From Prostheceraeus crozeri (taxonomy: Eukaryota; Platyhelminthes; Polycladida; Euryleptidae): DNA of 64,000 nucleotides. Below the pieces are notes generated by a model. That model was not told the origin of the DNA. It searched no databases and was given only the letters and a program-made list of their open reading frames with translations. The stretch's first letter is position 1. Every line of letters begins with the position of its first letter. Location of the stretch: contig CAJQUW010005239.1 of NCBI GenBank assembly GCA_907163375.1, forward strand, positions 248,001-312,000. Reading direction: 5' to 3'. Position numbers and translations under genes: made by a program. Positions 22,821-35,011 of the stretch are shown here, in pieces.

Positions 22821-24662
22821 GGTTTTCCCGATCAAATATAACACCCTGTCAAACCAAATGTAACACTAGACAATCACTTTGTAGCATGTCAGACCAAATG
22901 TAGATTCAATGCAGCGCATCGATTGCAAATCTAATTGTTGGTAGATCAAATATAATCTGTCAGATCAAGTGTTGAATTCTATTCATTCTCCATCGTTCTA
23001 TTGTGCACCATAGGTAGAACAAATATCAAACTAGTCTCTTTATAAGTGGCAGATACAGACCAAATATATGTTGTTATCATCGGATGCTATCAATGATGCG
23101 ATATCAAAGAATTTCCGTCATTGACAAGCAGCGCTTGGTAGACGCTCATAGTCATGGCGAGGATTATGTTGCACTCGCCCGCCAACTTGGGATCAAGAGG
23201 TCCACAGCGTACGCCATCATTGGAAGAGCCAATGACAATTAAGGCATCGTCGCCTTTCCTCGAGGTGGAGCTCGTCCGCAACGGACTCGTGTGACACCTG
23301 CTCTGAGGGAGGCCGCAGTAGCCATTGTGGAGCAACATCCAGACTTCACTCTGGATCAGATAAACTCTGAATTACGCGTAGCTCTTCCGACACACGCGCC
23401 GATCGGAAGATCAACGCTTTCGAACATGCTGTATGAGGAGCTAATCGTAATGAAGAAATTAAAGGATGCGCCTGGTCAACGAAATTCGGAGGTGGCAAAG
23501 CAAAGACGTAAAGAATTTGCAGAATGGATCATGCAGCTGATGAACAAAGAGCTCATCTTCATAGATGAAGCCGGCATCAATCTGTGGACGAGGAGAACCA
23601 GAGGACGCGCACGGGTAGGCGAGCGAGCTGTACGAGTAGTTGGTGGTACAAGAGGACGGAATTTCACTATGACACTTGCTGTTAGTGCTACTAACGGTCT
23701 AATTCACCATGATCTGATCAGTGGAGGAATGAATGGCGAACGGTTCAAAGAATTTCAGCGAGAAGTGGTAGAGCATTTTCCCGACGATGGAGTGGAGAAA
23801 GTCCTTATTTTCGACAACGCGCCTGCTCATCGAAGTGCTGGTGATGTCAGTCTTCCGCAGACAGTCACACTCGAGTGGCTTCCACCGTACTCACCCATGT
23901 TGAATATTGTGGAGAACTGCTTCTCTCAGTGGAAGGCCTCCGTAAAGCGAGGTTTAGTGGAAGTAACAGATCAGCTTCATGATCAAGCTCCTCAGGAGAG
24001 AGAAGCCACTTTATGTCAACTTGCGGAGCAGAGTGTGTCGGTCATCACCCCAGAGGAATGTGGCAGCTACTTTAGACATTTGCAGCGGTATTTGCCAGCG
24101 TGTTTATTAAAGCAGAACATTTTGATGTAAATTTGATTTGATAATTTATGCACATGGATTATCAAGTTGTTCTCACATTCAAATATTTTTCGGCTTCAGA
24201 TATTGACCTAAGAAAAGTGGGGTACTCAAAAATTCCTGATCATTCATGTATGTTATCAATTCTTATTCTATTCTTAGGCATGAGTAAATTAATCGTTTTC
24301 ACATCTTGTATGTTGCGGACATTCACCAGTATGACATTCAATTAATGGTTGATGTTCAAATGTGAAGTTAATTGCATTATTCGTAGCATATCAATTCAAT
24401 AAGATCTGTATGACACTATATGATTCTTTTATTATATTTGATCTGTCATTGTTAAATTTGCTTTTGACTAATCATCATTATTACATTTGATAACAGCCTT
24501 ATGCTACATTTGATTTGACAGGTTATATTTGATAACTGCCCTAATGTTACATTTGATTTGACAGGTTATATTTGATAACTGCCCTAATGTTGACGTGTTA
24601 CATTTGCTTTTATCTATATTACATTTGGTCAAAACAAGTGTTATATTTGATCGGGGAAAACC
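22821..24662 (+). mobile_element. IS630/Tc1/mariner-type element, nearly intact
   Basis: Terminal inverted repeats of 24 and 25 bp begin GGTTTTCCCGATCAAATATA (22821-22844; complement 24638-24662), differing by one C in a homopolymer. Both are flanked by TA, the target duplicated by this superfamily. Subterminal DNA holds many copies of a TTA(C/T)ATTTGAT word: at least eight on the right (24437-24650) and several variants on the left (22850-23070), probably transposase-binding iterons. The right set includes a 43-bp tandem duplication starting at 24503. One transposase gene fills the centre. The element is 1,842 bp. Confidence 0.92.
23096..24130 (+). pseudogene. DDE transposase, IS630/Tc1/mariner superfamily, one in-frame stop
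   Basis: Reading from ATG 23096 gives a 344-codon frame interrupted only by TAA at 23240-23242 (codon 49). Residues 1-48 resemble a helix-turn-helix (QRLVDAHSHGEDYVALARQL, then GIKRSTAYAII). After the stop comes an Arg-rich linker and second helical region, then the catalytic core: FIDEAGINLW (Asp157), LIFDNAPAHR (Asp240) and PPYSPMLNIVENCFSQWK (Glu273). The second Asp and the Glu are separated by 32 residues, fewer than the 34 of classical Tc1. All three acidic residues are present. Continuation from GTG 23291 would give a 279-aa product lacking the N-terminal DNA-binding part. A single stop points to recent inactivation, or to read error. The same enzyme may still act from sister copies. 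Confidence 0.9.
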
Positions 24663-24664
24663 TA

Positions 24665-24870
24665 AAAAAACGCAAAAGTTAAGAATATACTCGCTTTCAA
24701 GATTTATTTTTTCTAACAATCAAAAATGAAAACCAGTGTAAAACTAATCGAAATAAGTCTATATATTCTTATAGAAAAAAGCGCAAAATTTAAGAATGTG
24801 ATCGTCTTTAAGATTAATTTTTTTCTAGCAATCAAAATGAAAACCAATGGAAGACTAATTAAAGGACAAT
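24665..24870. repeat. Two-copy imperfect tandem repeat, period about 111 bp
   Basis: The sequence beginning AAAAAACGCAAAAGTTAAGA at 24665 recurs in diverged form at 24776, through a shared CAATCAAAATGAAAACCA segment. It directly abuts the Tc1-type element. The element may have landed beside or within this pre-existing repeat. Confidence 0.7.
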
Positions 24871-26311
24871 GTTTGATGCGATGCAAAGAAATGTCATGTG
24901 CTTGCACCTAGCATTATTCAACAAAATTAGGGAGTTTCTTTATAGCGATATTATCAACCAATATGCCTACAAAAATGCTGTCAAAACAATTTAGAATTAG
25001 CAATCTCGCCGTACTTATGGGTTGTCTCCCCCAGCACGCTTTCGAAATTGTCTAAAATCCGTAAAAGTGAATCAATCGTCACTAAACTTCAGATAGTACA
25101 CATATTTTAGCGTATTTTCTATACCCACATTTGTTGGAATGATATAATAACATGATGTACATTTCTTTCTGATTATGGTTTGTGCTCTGATTCCACGAAG
25201 CAGTAATTGCTGAGAAATGCAGATTTTCAATGGTTTTGAAATTCCTATGCGTAAAATCTATCAGAATCCGTTTTGTTACTATGTCAAGATTTCCAATAAT
25301 CTAGTGACTACCTCACTAAATTTGTTAAAATAAAGCTTTACTATGTGGGAACTATATTTTGATCAATATTGCAAGTGGAAAGTTCGCATTGTTGCAAAAC
25401 TGTAGTATCCTTGTACAGGGGCCTCTTGCTTGGTCCCAATAAGTTTGCAGTTCTGCTGCTATGCATTTTGAATTTGCATTCCAACTCAACGGCTAAGCTT
25501 ATATATTTCTGAAATCTGATTGCAGATTCGTAGGCTACTCGACAAGCTTAGACAAAGCAACACTGATTTAGATAGGAAGCACACTGAAACAAACAAGAAA
25601 AAATCATTTTAAATGGGGAGTTAGGCCAAAGTTATTGAGGAACAACTTAATTAGTCAGGGAGTAACTTAAGACTGCGCCGGTCCACGAGATGTTCATCAT
25701 ACTTCGGCTGAGGAACCCGTAAATAGTAAAAGAGTTAAAAGCGATGCGAATTTTCAGTGATCCGATTCGACTCAAAATTTGCTGATTTGCAAATGCCTTG
25801 CCTAAATGCATGCCTATTCATATTCTGTATGCAGCCTATGTATATAGCCTACATGGCCATATACGTGCGTTGTGCGTGCTACACGTATGGACGCATAATG
25901 CACAGCACATCTATGAGTTGCGTGCATTCAGCGTTCTTCGCAGAAAATGCATGTAGGCATATGTATTTTGTGCTAAAATAAGTAGACACTATACACAAAA
26001 GAAAAACTAGTCAAGCCGGTACAGAGGTCTGTGCAGAGGTCCCGGTATACCGGTGAAGGGTTCCTAGCTCTGATGTGGTTGAACCACACTTGCTGCGAAT
26101 CGAGCTTGAGACGATCCAAGATGGAAATTCCCTCGATTTACTCGCGGAACATTTCCTTGCCTTCACTTGCGATAATGTATAGTTCAACATTTTGGGAAAC
26201 ATCATTCTTAATTAATGGATTTACGTGAAGCTAATCGCAAATGAGATACTTGTGCAATTATGAATAAAGACGGAATTGTGAAATTAAATTGCGAAGCTTC
26301 TTGAGTGCTAA
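24871..26311. other. Intergenic, nothing recognised
   Basis: No protein domain or repeat pair found. Short frames near 26000-26230 on both strands overlap each other and match nothing I know. Confidence 0.4.
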
Positions 26312-27246
26312 TAGACCCCTGCGCCGCCGCCGCCGGTCACTTTTCGGCGTCGCGCCGGCGGAGACATTTTTCGTTTTATTTTATGGAGTAACTGTCTCCA
26401 CTGCCTTTCTAACTGGAACTTAGGAACGTATCGTTTGTTCCTGAGGAAATAATTCAGCTTTAATAATAAAATTGTCATTAAAAACTGTTTGTGCTCAGTT
26501 TTATGCAGGGGTGTCGTATTTCTGTTAAAAAAATCACAATTGTTGCCTGCTACCTCTGTCCCTTTGAAAGAGTATGGAGTGTTGGTGGATTACTTGTTAG
26601 TGCAGAACGATCTTCTATTAGACCAGACCGCATCAACAAAATAATTTTTATTCATTACATTTATAACCTCTGTAAAGACAATATTCAATAGAGTAAATTA
26701 AACTTGTATTTCTTCAATTTCAACCACGATAATGATTCGTAGGCTTTACATGTAGAATATAGATAACTGATATATTTTCTTAATTCATTCTCGCTTTCAT
26801 ACAATATGAACGAAGTCCTATGCCACTAATATTTTAGTGGTGTTTGTGCTTACAACCTAAAGTATACAGAAAAAAGCTTACAAAAAGCTTACAAAAAGCA
26901 TGCAAAAAAGCTTACAACCTAAAAAATATTTTTAGCTTTTATTTTAGTTATGTTTCATACATAGGCTAACTTTGTATATGTAGGTCCGTGAATTGTGCCG
27001 ACTGGGTAGGCTACATGCATCACAACATTTTCAGATGGTGAATATTTACCGAATTCTTATGCATTAATTTTAATCAGTTATGAAATTTAGACTATCCGTT
27101 TTTTTCGATTAAGCGAATGATAAAGAAGAATAGGCCTATACTTAGATACAAAGGAGAGATCCAACTTCTATTCTCATGAGCTCAACAGATGTGCGCCGAT
27201 AAACGCCGCCGCCGATGAAAATATATCGGGCGGCGCAAGGGGTCTA
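26312..27246 (+). mobile_element. Short hAT relic with TAGACCCC termini
   Basis: TAGACCCCTGCGCCGCC at 26312 and GGCGGCGCAAGGGGTCTA ending at 27246 are inverted ends with one length difference. GC-rich CGCCGCCG repeats lie just inside each end, striking against the AT-rich surroundings. The interior keeps a fragment of a hAT transposase C-terminus and a run of four AAAAGCTTAC-like tandem units (about 26870-26922). Flanking 8-mers do not match well, so either the duplication has decayed or the ends are trimmed. At about 935 bp it is an internally deleted, non-autonomous copy. Confidence 0.75.
26491..26691 (+). pseudogene. hAT transposase C-terminal (dimerisation) fragment
   Basis: The frame contains FERVWSVGGLLVSAERSSIR followed by PDRINKIIFIHYIYN. 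This is the hAT dimerisation signature (E-R-x-F/W-S-x-x-G, then S/R-x-x-L/I-x-P-x-x-I/V-x-x-L/I-I/L-F-L/I). Nothing of the RNase-H-like catalytic core is present upstream in the element. The residues upstream of FERVW (MLSFMQGCRISVKK...) are not recognisable and may be intergenic readthrough. Confidence 0.8.
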
Positions 27247-27786
27247 CTATATAATGCATTGCATCTATAGACATTCACTTTCTTGCGTCGATTATACGGA
27301 ACGAACGCGACACTCTTAACTTTTTTCTACGTGGTTATCCTACTTGAGAGTCAATCGCAAAACCGAAATGTGGCAGCATTCAAGAAGTGCTTGATTTTTA
27401 TACAGAGAATCTGATAACTTCCAAAATCTGCAAAAATTTGCATATCTCACATTTGGTGCTGGATCACGACTCGAATTCATTTAATAAAATCAAAACTGCA
27501 TGCACATTGTCGATTTAATTAATACTGATTTGCTACTCTAGTTAACATATTCTATGAAGGTTGCTATTAGAATACTGTGCAGCAACTGGTAATTGTGTGT
27601 CACTTTCTGACACTTTCTGAATAATTCACGCAAAACTGGTATAGACCTACTTATAATCTTGAATTCGAGACTTCGGTATTTGGAAAATATTGAACTCGAG
27701 ACTGAGAGGCGAGATATAGTTTGAATAGACTATTACAATGACAGCTAGCTCATGAAATTGAGCTATATTGAGCTATTGAGCTCATG
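27247..27786. other. Spacer next to the right-arm junction
   Basis: No gene. At 27745-27786, directly at the junction, is a cluster of short repeats: AGCTCATGA twice (27747, 27779) and TTGAGCTAT twice in between. This looks like microhomology or slippage at the breakpoint. Confidence 0.5.
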
Positions 27787-30700
27787 ACATCATTCAACGA
27801 TCCGAAGGCCGTATTTTACTCCGGAGATGTGGAATGGGAGTCCTTGAAGAAAGTCACCAACTGCGTGTTGCAACTTTCATGACTTCTTTTCTATCTTCGG
27901 TATATACCTTTTGCTCTTTAAAATTGTAGTAGCCCATTTTCTATCATTATTGAGCATTGATTCTGACTTGCCACTTAGAAATTATTGTAGCGAAAGTTTG
28001 ACTAGATGCTCGTTTAATGCTCACGTATTTGACTCACAAATTTACATTTGCTTGAATCATTTGGTTGCATTAGCAGATAAGTGTTCTTTATCTATACTGA
28101 TTCGTAAGTTTTTGTCGTCTGCCGCCAGCTTACACGTACAGTTTACATAGGTTCTTCTCATTCCACTCTTAATTCTTTAATGATTCATGAGACATGACAC
28201 TTTTTTTCCTTTTTCCATAAAACTGCCATAACTAGGGTGACCAACTATCATATATTTCATATGACAGTCATATATTTTCATCATCAAATAAATGACATAT
28301 ATATGTCATACTTTTTTCTAAAATGTCATATATTTTCATTATTCATCGTGTGTCATATTTTTTTTCTCAATGATGATGATAAACAGACTAATGAATTTGT
28401 CCATTTGTATTGTTTAGCTTCTCAGACAGGTTAAGATCAAAGTCAACCATTTTATTCAGAATTCCCTATTTCCAAGAAATTCACCTATTGTTCACGGGAA
28501 TCTCTTATCTCACTAACGGTGCTGTAGGCTACCGTTAAGCAATGCCTACTGCCAGCTTTTCGCTGCTCATGCCTACATCACTGTATTAAGATGGCAAAAT
28601 GAATTGTGCATGTCTACACTACGCATAGACTACGCACATGAAGTCATCCGATAATGACATAAATGCAAGTCATTCCTCATCAGTGGTGGCGCTTGCCCGG
28701 CTCTCAGAAAAAAAAGTTCAAAGATTATCGTCAATCTATTTTACTTGTCCAAATAAATCAACAGCGGTTGAGAACAAAAAGAAATTAACTCTGAACTCTT
28801 TTTCCTTTTTCCATAAAACTGCCATAACGTAGTTTACCGTAAACGCAATTCTATCTCGAAATGTTTCTTTTTTCTAGTATGACGACATTGTCTTTATTTC
28901 TTTGCTTTTATAACAAATCGGTTATTGATCAGCTTTTGCTTTTCAAACTTCATCTTTTACTCACTTTGGATTTTTGGTTCACTTAACCTAGTTATTGACC
29001 ATGTCTATCCTACTTCATTTTGCTTCAGGATTATTTAAGGGTACACGTTTTGCATTACTGCTCCCTTAAAGAAGACACATTTGTATTAAAATTCAACAAC
29101 TATACATGTAGACTAAAGGAAATGTTGGGATGAAATATTAATACGAGTATGTACTTAATTCTGCACAACACTCGAGCATTGCATAGTACGCTACTTTGAA
29201 ATTTCGATGTTTCTTATATTTTCCTTTTACCGTTCACTGTTATAACACTAAGCAACCAGTCTACATCAAGTAAAGTCAAACCTGACCTTGCATTATATCA
29301 TGTATACATGCTATGCGAAGCATTCTCATGAAATATACACACACTCATTTCAAAAGAACTATACTTAAATTCCTCACTGTAGACAATCGTGATTAAGTAC
29401 AACATGTTTCACAAAAGCAAGCGTGAATATTTATCAATATACGAGTATCTATTGACATTTTAACTGTTAGTTTAAGTCCTGAAGGACCTTAATGTTCCCA
29501 CAATGTTTTTGGTCAGTGCTTTTCCTGAAGACTCGATTTTTACTGCAGATAATTCTAAGTGCATGTATTTGGCTGTTTTGATAGATTGTGTACGAGTTTC
29601 ATGTTCCATTTCTGAGAATATAATCCTGGGCTGTCCTGTAAGTTGGTATTTGGGCTTCCCAATGTGAGTTTATCATTCGGTTGTTTGCTTATAGTGGTGC
29701 CATTTTCAAATAATAGGAAGTTCATCAACATACAAAGACAGGATACGTTGAACATAAATTAAAAATATTCATATGTTGTTACACTGCCAGTATTTCAAAA
29801 TGGTCACTCTATCACAAAAAAGTCACCTGTCAAAAATTCTGATGTAGGTCTTCACCATATGTTTGTGGACTACCATTGTGTATTATAGCCATCGTTTATT
29901 GCTCAGTGGATCAAGCCATGTTCATATGTGTGAATACTCCCGTTTAATATTCGTTAATTGATAGAATTTAGCAATCATTGATAATTCTATCTCCATTAAT
30001 GCCGATAAATAAGTAAAATGTCAAAGCGAGTTTGGCCTTCATGCATCTCAAGTCTAGAATTGTTTCGCAATAGAAATCGGACTATATAGGCCTACACGTA
30101 GTGAAGGAAAAAGTTCTGACTCAATCTAATCTAATATTATGAATAAAGACTTCGACGAAAATCATCCTGATATTCTTGACCACTCATGTCATCGAATTAT
30201 TGCACAAGAATTGAGAGGATGTTGACCCATTTGTGTATGATGATGAAATGTAGTACAATGAACCATTTATTGAGGCACACTTAAGTGTGCAGTCAAGGAT
30301 GCCTATCAGATGAAAGTGAAAGTTCTGACAAGTCGTGGACAAGTGAAAATCTGAGCTTTCATTATAACTATGACTGCAATGCGAATAGATGGGTTGCAGT
30401 TGAATGATTTGGTGTGAGAAATCTTTATCACACTGTTCATGTATCCGACGAAAATCATTCAACAGTTTCATGTGTATTGCCTTGTGGCTTGGACCCAACA
30501 GGTCTTCTATATCGTAATTAGTTTAAAATCTAGGTTAATAATGATTAATCGCATTGATCACACAAGCTTAATTATATCACAAATAATTTTATCAGCTAAG
30601 AGCAAATATTTGTAAGTCTCCATTCGGCTCTGCAGCAAAGGAGACTTGCAGAATTCTTCCACTTCAGACGTCCTTGACACTCCCTGGATCTATCATTATA

Positions 30701-32395
30701 AGTCATTCAAAATTATTGAACGTACACGTGTTACTAATGTGAAAATGATCAGCATTGATATTTCATGCATTTTAAGTGGTGAGATAAGTAGGCTGCGTGA
30801 TATTTGTAATTCAACATCGAAGTTGATTGTGTGATATGATGTCAGCTCCGATTGTTTCTAGTGAATGTCAAAAATCTTCAGAATCCCCACAGAATCCCCA
30901 TAGAAGCCCTATGGGAGCGGTGGGGGTGACCTCAATCCCCATCCCCACAGAATCCCCATACCCACGGAAACCCTGCTAATTTTCGGCCATGCTCTCTGTA
31001 GAAACTGCGTTCTGGTTGCCGAATGTATGCCATTATTGTCTTTTGGTAGACGCTGTTGATGGCCGATGAAACCTGAATAGAATCTATAACTGAATCATGG
31101 AAAACATGATGCACCATGGATATTGAACAACGTGCAGTCGATTGTGCCACAAGCAACACGTTGTGCAAATGTCAAGTTCCGCTGCTGGTGATAGAACTTT
31201 GTTTAGAATCATGCAAAATAGGCGGCGTTGGGGACAGCAATAATGACTCTTGTTGTTTGTGTTATGCAATTTGCAGCGAGAATAGATAATGGTTGGGACG
31301 TCAAGGTAATTTTCTATTTCATCATAATGTCTAGTGGTCGTTCACACAGAGATAAATTGCTTTGTCTGTATTTCTGGGTATATAGATGTATTTCCTAAAT
31401 GCTGATGGTCACGTCTAGAGCTAGTCTCGAGGGGCAAGAAAATAAATTTTCCATTGAACTTAATGCAAATTCAAGCCTGAATTCTGACAGACCAGAACAT
31501 TGACACCACGTTAGACGCACACAGTCTGTAAATTTAGATCGTGAAGAATCGCGCGGTGTGTATAGTATTTCCATTTGACGAATTTATCACAAAGAAAATT
31601 TGAGTTAAAGATATACTTGACTTTTCGCTTGACAGGCATGCCTGCAATCTGATCGTAGAAGTTCGTAGGTTCTTTAATAAGAGCAAGAGAGTTGCTTCTG
31701 CATTGCGCGCTCTTGACCAATCATACAAGCCACAGAAAGACGAATATCTATGTCAATATCTATCACTTGTTACCATTGCTTACAATGGCTGGAATAGGAT
31801 TGTGTCCGCTCTAGAAATTGTGTCCACATACGCAAATGAATCTATCTCTGTGGTCGTTCGTCTGTGCAATCGATCGATTACCGGTGGCTGCTTTTTAATG
31901 TTTGATCATCATTCATGGCCTGCGGTGTGATCCTTTTCAGTTTCTTCGATGCTACCGACTATGTCGGCAGTGTACCTGTATATATTTTGTTTTTCTATTA
32001 TCATTGCCATGAATAGTGTGATCTGTCCTGCAATAAACCGACGAGGTCGCTCTTTGAATCACAATAACCTAGCAGAAATTCGTGCCTTATTGAACGAAAT
32101 AGACGATCTTGTTGCAGTTGAAGAAGCTCCAGAAAATTACGACTATTTTGAATATGAGGACGAATCGCATCCGGGCGAATATGATAATACTCGAAGGGAA
32201 ACATATGAAGAACGAGACACTGACGACGGAGATCCTGATGAGCTATCTGTCTGGGCAATTGTTCATGATCCAACTGACTTCGAGCTGTTGCGTGATTTAA
32301 TAGAAAACGCATGTCATCGAAATAATCAAGAGAAGACCCATCGAATTAGTCGAAGCAGATGGCCAGAATTAAGAATATCAGCTCACAATCATCAA
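27787..32395 (-). repeat. Right arm (daughter) of the 4.6-kb inverted duplication
   Basis: Reverse complement of 16803-21427. It stops inside the gene at the coding junction (codon 149) and inside the hAT at the inner end. Neither the rest of the gene nor the hAT terminus follows, so this copy is the derived one. A few substitutions are visible (for example Pro/Ser and Val/Ile changes in mirrored frames), plus a 16-bp length difference in the G-rich tract, so the duplication is young. Confidence 0.95.
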
Positions 32396-32407
32396 TATAC
32401 TACATGA
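31949..32407 (+). CDS. Truncated copy of the secreted protein: signal peptide plus acidic domain (152 aa)
   Basis: Identical in the parts I compared to the first 149 residues of the minus-strand gene at 15981-17249. It carries the same signal peptide, the same acidic, Tyr-rich region and the same splice acceptor (AG at 31939-31940), plus about 4.1 kb of duplicated upstream DNA. At the junction (32395) the frame runs into foreign sequence, adds three residues (YTT) and stops. It lacks all QAxE repeats, the CxxGxC motifs and the basic tail. The frame is fully open, so if the copied promoter works the cell would secrete only the acidic part. It may equally be a silent partial duplicate. Confidence 0.6.
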   Translation: MLPTMSAVYLYIFCFSIIIAMNSVICPAINRRGRSLNHNNLAEIRALLNEIDDLVAVEEAPENYDYFEYEDESHPGEYDNTRRETYEERDTDDGDPDELSVWAIVHDPTDFELLRDLIENACHRNNQEKTHRISRSRWPELRISAHNHQYTT

Positions 32408-32761
32408 TATACTTAAACGAAAAGTGTCTGTTTGTACACTTTACTTCATCCTCTGTCGCTGAATGATAACTCATTTGAAAGATCATGATCTGTAGATGAT
32501 TTCTATAATAACCAGTTCAGCAAAATACCAACCTGTGTAACTTTTATGAGCAAAAATTCGAAAAAAATGGAGTCAGCACCTCAGATGTCACAATTTTACC
32601 ATTGGAAATACATAGGATTGTGTTATCCTCTCTATTTAATCTGAAAAGCAAATGATCTGATCCGGCAGACGCGAAGTTTTGCAGTAGGTTAGAGGTGTAC
32701 TATGTGAAAGTTTTATGTACTACCTCGTTCCCTGCACAACTTCACGCTAGTTCCCGGACTA
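32396..32761. repeat. Reverse copy of the 21975-22322 block at the gene-truncation junction
   Basis: After 9 bp of filler, 32405-32452 matches 22368-22415 directly. From 32418 to 32761 the sequence is the reverse complement of 22322-21975. The shared part is the 35-bp hairpin stem, so here the stem is joined to the other side of the loop compared with the left copy. It sits exactly where the duplicated gene is cut. Confidence 0.85.
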
Positions 32762-32934
32762 GAAAGAGCAAAGAATCATTATAGAGAAATAGAGCATTGC
32801 TATTCAGAGCACTATATTCAGATTCAAGAAAAGACGCCTTGTGATTCATAAAATCATGCCGCTAAAAATTGAATTAAAAATATGACATCTCAGCCAAGAT
32901 GCTTTCAATAGAATCTCAACTTTTATTTAGAGAC

Positions 32935-33650
32935 TTTCAGGGACTTGCATCAGAAAGCAGCTCATGAAATTTCCCCATCATCAGCCTAATTTCTGCTTAA
33001 TCATGATGCTTGTCGCAGACATCGAACATCAAGCATTTGTTGATGTTCGATGTGTTGCTTTTTATCAAATATTTACTCCTTTTTGATATCCAACTTGTTT
33101 CACACTACTTACAAAGGGGACGTCATCTCGGTAGTGTATAAATACAGGAATAATCTCAAAAAAGTTTTGCTTTTTAGAAAAAGCTCAAATAATTTTTTGG
33201 ACAGCAGGAACGCAATCTCCGCAAAGAACTGAATCCATATGAAGTAAATGGGTCGGCATTGCTACATTCAGATTTGACAGAATCATAAAATTATTCATTC
33301 TTTCTTGGCTGAAATTTCAAGTTTCTACCTCCATTTTCCATGCGATGAAAATGGAATTAAAAAAAAAATTTCAGCCAAGAAAGCACAATAAGATGACGAC
33401 ATTTTTATGAAGACTTGCATATAATGCAGCTCATGAACTTCCATTGATAATCAGCCTAATTTACGCATAATTAAGATGCTAGTTAGCAAATGCTAATTCT
33501 TTTGATATCAACTTGCTTCATGGTACTTTTAAAGGGGCGTCTCGGGAGTAGATATATACAAGAATAATTTTTTAAAAAATAGCTTTTAAAACCGCACAAA
33601 TAATTTTTTGGAACACAGGAACGAATTCTCCGCAAAAAACTGAATCTTTT
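32935..33650. repeat. Diverged two-copy direct repeat, period about 470 bp
   Basis: 32935-33232 and 33405-33650 share ordered blocks: GACTTGCAT..., CAGCTCATGAA, ATCAGCCTAATTT, TTTTGATATC(C)AACTTG, AAAGGGG, AATAATTTTTTGGA and CTCCGCAAA. Divergence is considerable. No coding potential is seen. The frame at 33050-33232 lies in the first copy only and is not conserved in the second. Confidence 0.65.
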
Positions 33651-35011
33651 TATGAAAAACTTTCACTGTGTGCAGAAACTTGTTTGAGTCGACATTCTAC
33701 CTACATATACTTTGTAATTTCTACACATATAGTCTAGGAAATTTAAGTAAAAAAATAGCCGTAGTTGGAATAAATTGCAAGATTTGATATTAAGGTTTCA
33801 TTTAAGTCTTAAACTTCCATTAAGCACATTGGTGAAGTTTTATAGAAATTGATGCAAATTTAGTGGTTCAATTCTTACTTTTTCTACCAGGAATTTATTT
33901 AAAGCCACTTGATTTTTAACACACTTGAAATGAGCTAAACGCATTATAAATATAAATATTCAAAGAATTAAACTGTCAGCTGACTAAGCTCTTTCTATAA
34001 TTACCGTGGGTTCAATTGCTCACAAATTTTCCGAGTGAAATAATTTTCTAAAAGTTGATATAATGATATCGAAGTAATAGGGAACTGACTCCAAAAAAGT
34101 ATTAGATATCATGTCATTCATACGGAAAAGTGATGAGTGATGGATGGCTACTTTGTCGAAGTCATGATGAAAATGACACGGAAATATATTTTTAGCATTA
34201 TGCTACTATCTAAAGAAAAAGGATTTATTTTGCATGACGCCACATTGAAGCCCATTCAGAAATACTGTGCCTAGGTAATTTGAAAAATATAATATCAGTC
34301 AAACTGGAAAATGTATGATCAGTCATTATTTCTTTAATATTGCTTTTCTTGTTCTGAAGTAGTCACTAGGTAATCTTTTGTGCTTTTTCTATTGGTAATG
34401 CAAGAGTTAGGTCAGTATAAGTTGTTGCACGTCACGATGAAATGAACGAATAACATTCTTATTATCTAAAATATAATCAGTCTGAACTATTTTATGAGGC
34501 GGAGATCGAAGCTGAATGTCTTGTGAATCCACATAAAGCAAATACGTTAACAAAGTTTGAGCTCAATCGGTTTTGGGTTCTCCGTCGGGGCACTCCGAAC
34601 ATGATTACAGACATCTTGACACCGCTTTGGGACAACGCTGATGAGCGCTGTATTTACGTTTGAAGGTCGAAGAAAGTCAATAACTCATCAAAAAAACGTA
34701 CTTGACTTGATGTATTAGAATGACCACACATACAGCGTTTATGTATTCATAGCACTATTTTTTTTCCTAAGTAGGCTACTATCATTCAAGTACTATGTAT
34801 GGTCAATTTCCCGTGCCGGTACACTCATGTGTTTAGCTCAATTTGATGGGATGTCTTATATTTGGGGTTGATAGTTAACTAAAAATCTGTCGGCAGAACT
34901 GAACGGATTTAGTTTTCTGGTGATAGAATTTTGGTTCATGAATAGCCCCTTTGAAAGTGAATAAGCGGGTTTAGAATTCTAGAATGGCCTCAAACTAGAT
35001 CATTCATCGGT
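33651..35011. other. Intergenic, nothing recognised
   Basis: AT-rich, without open frames of note or repeat structure that I could see. Confidence 0.4.
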
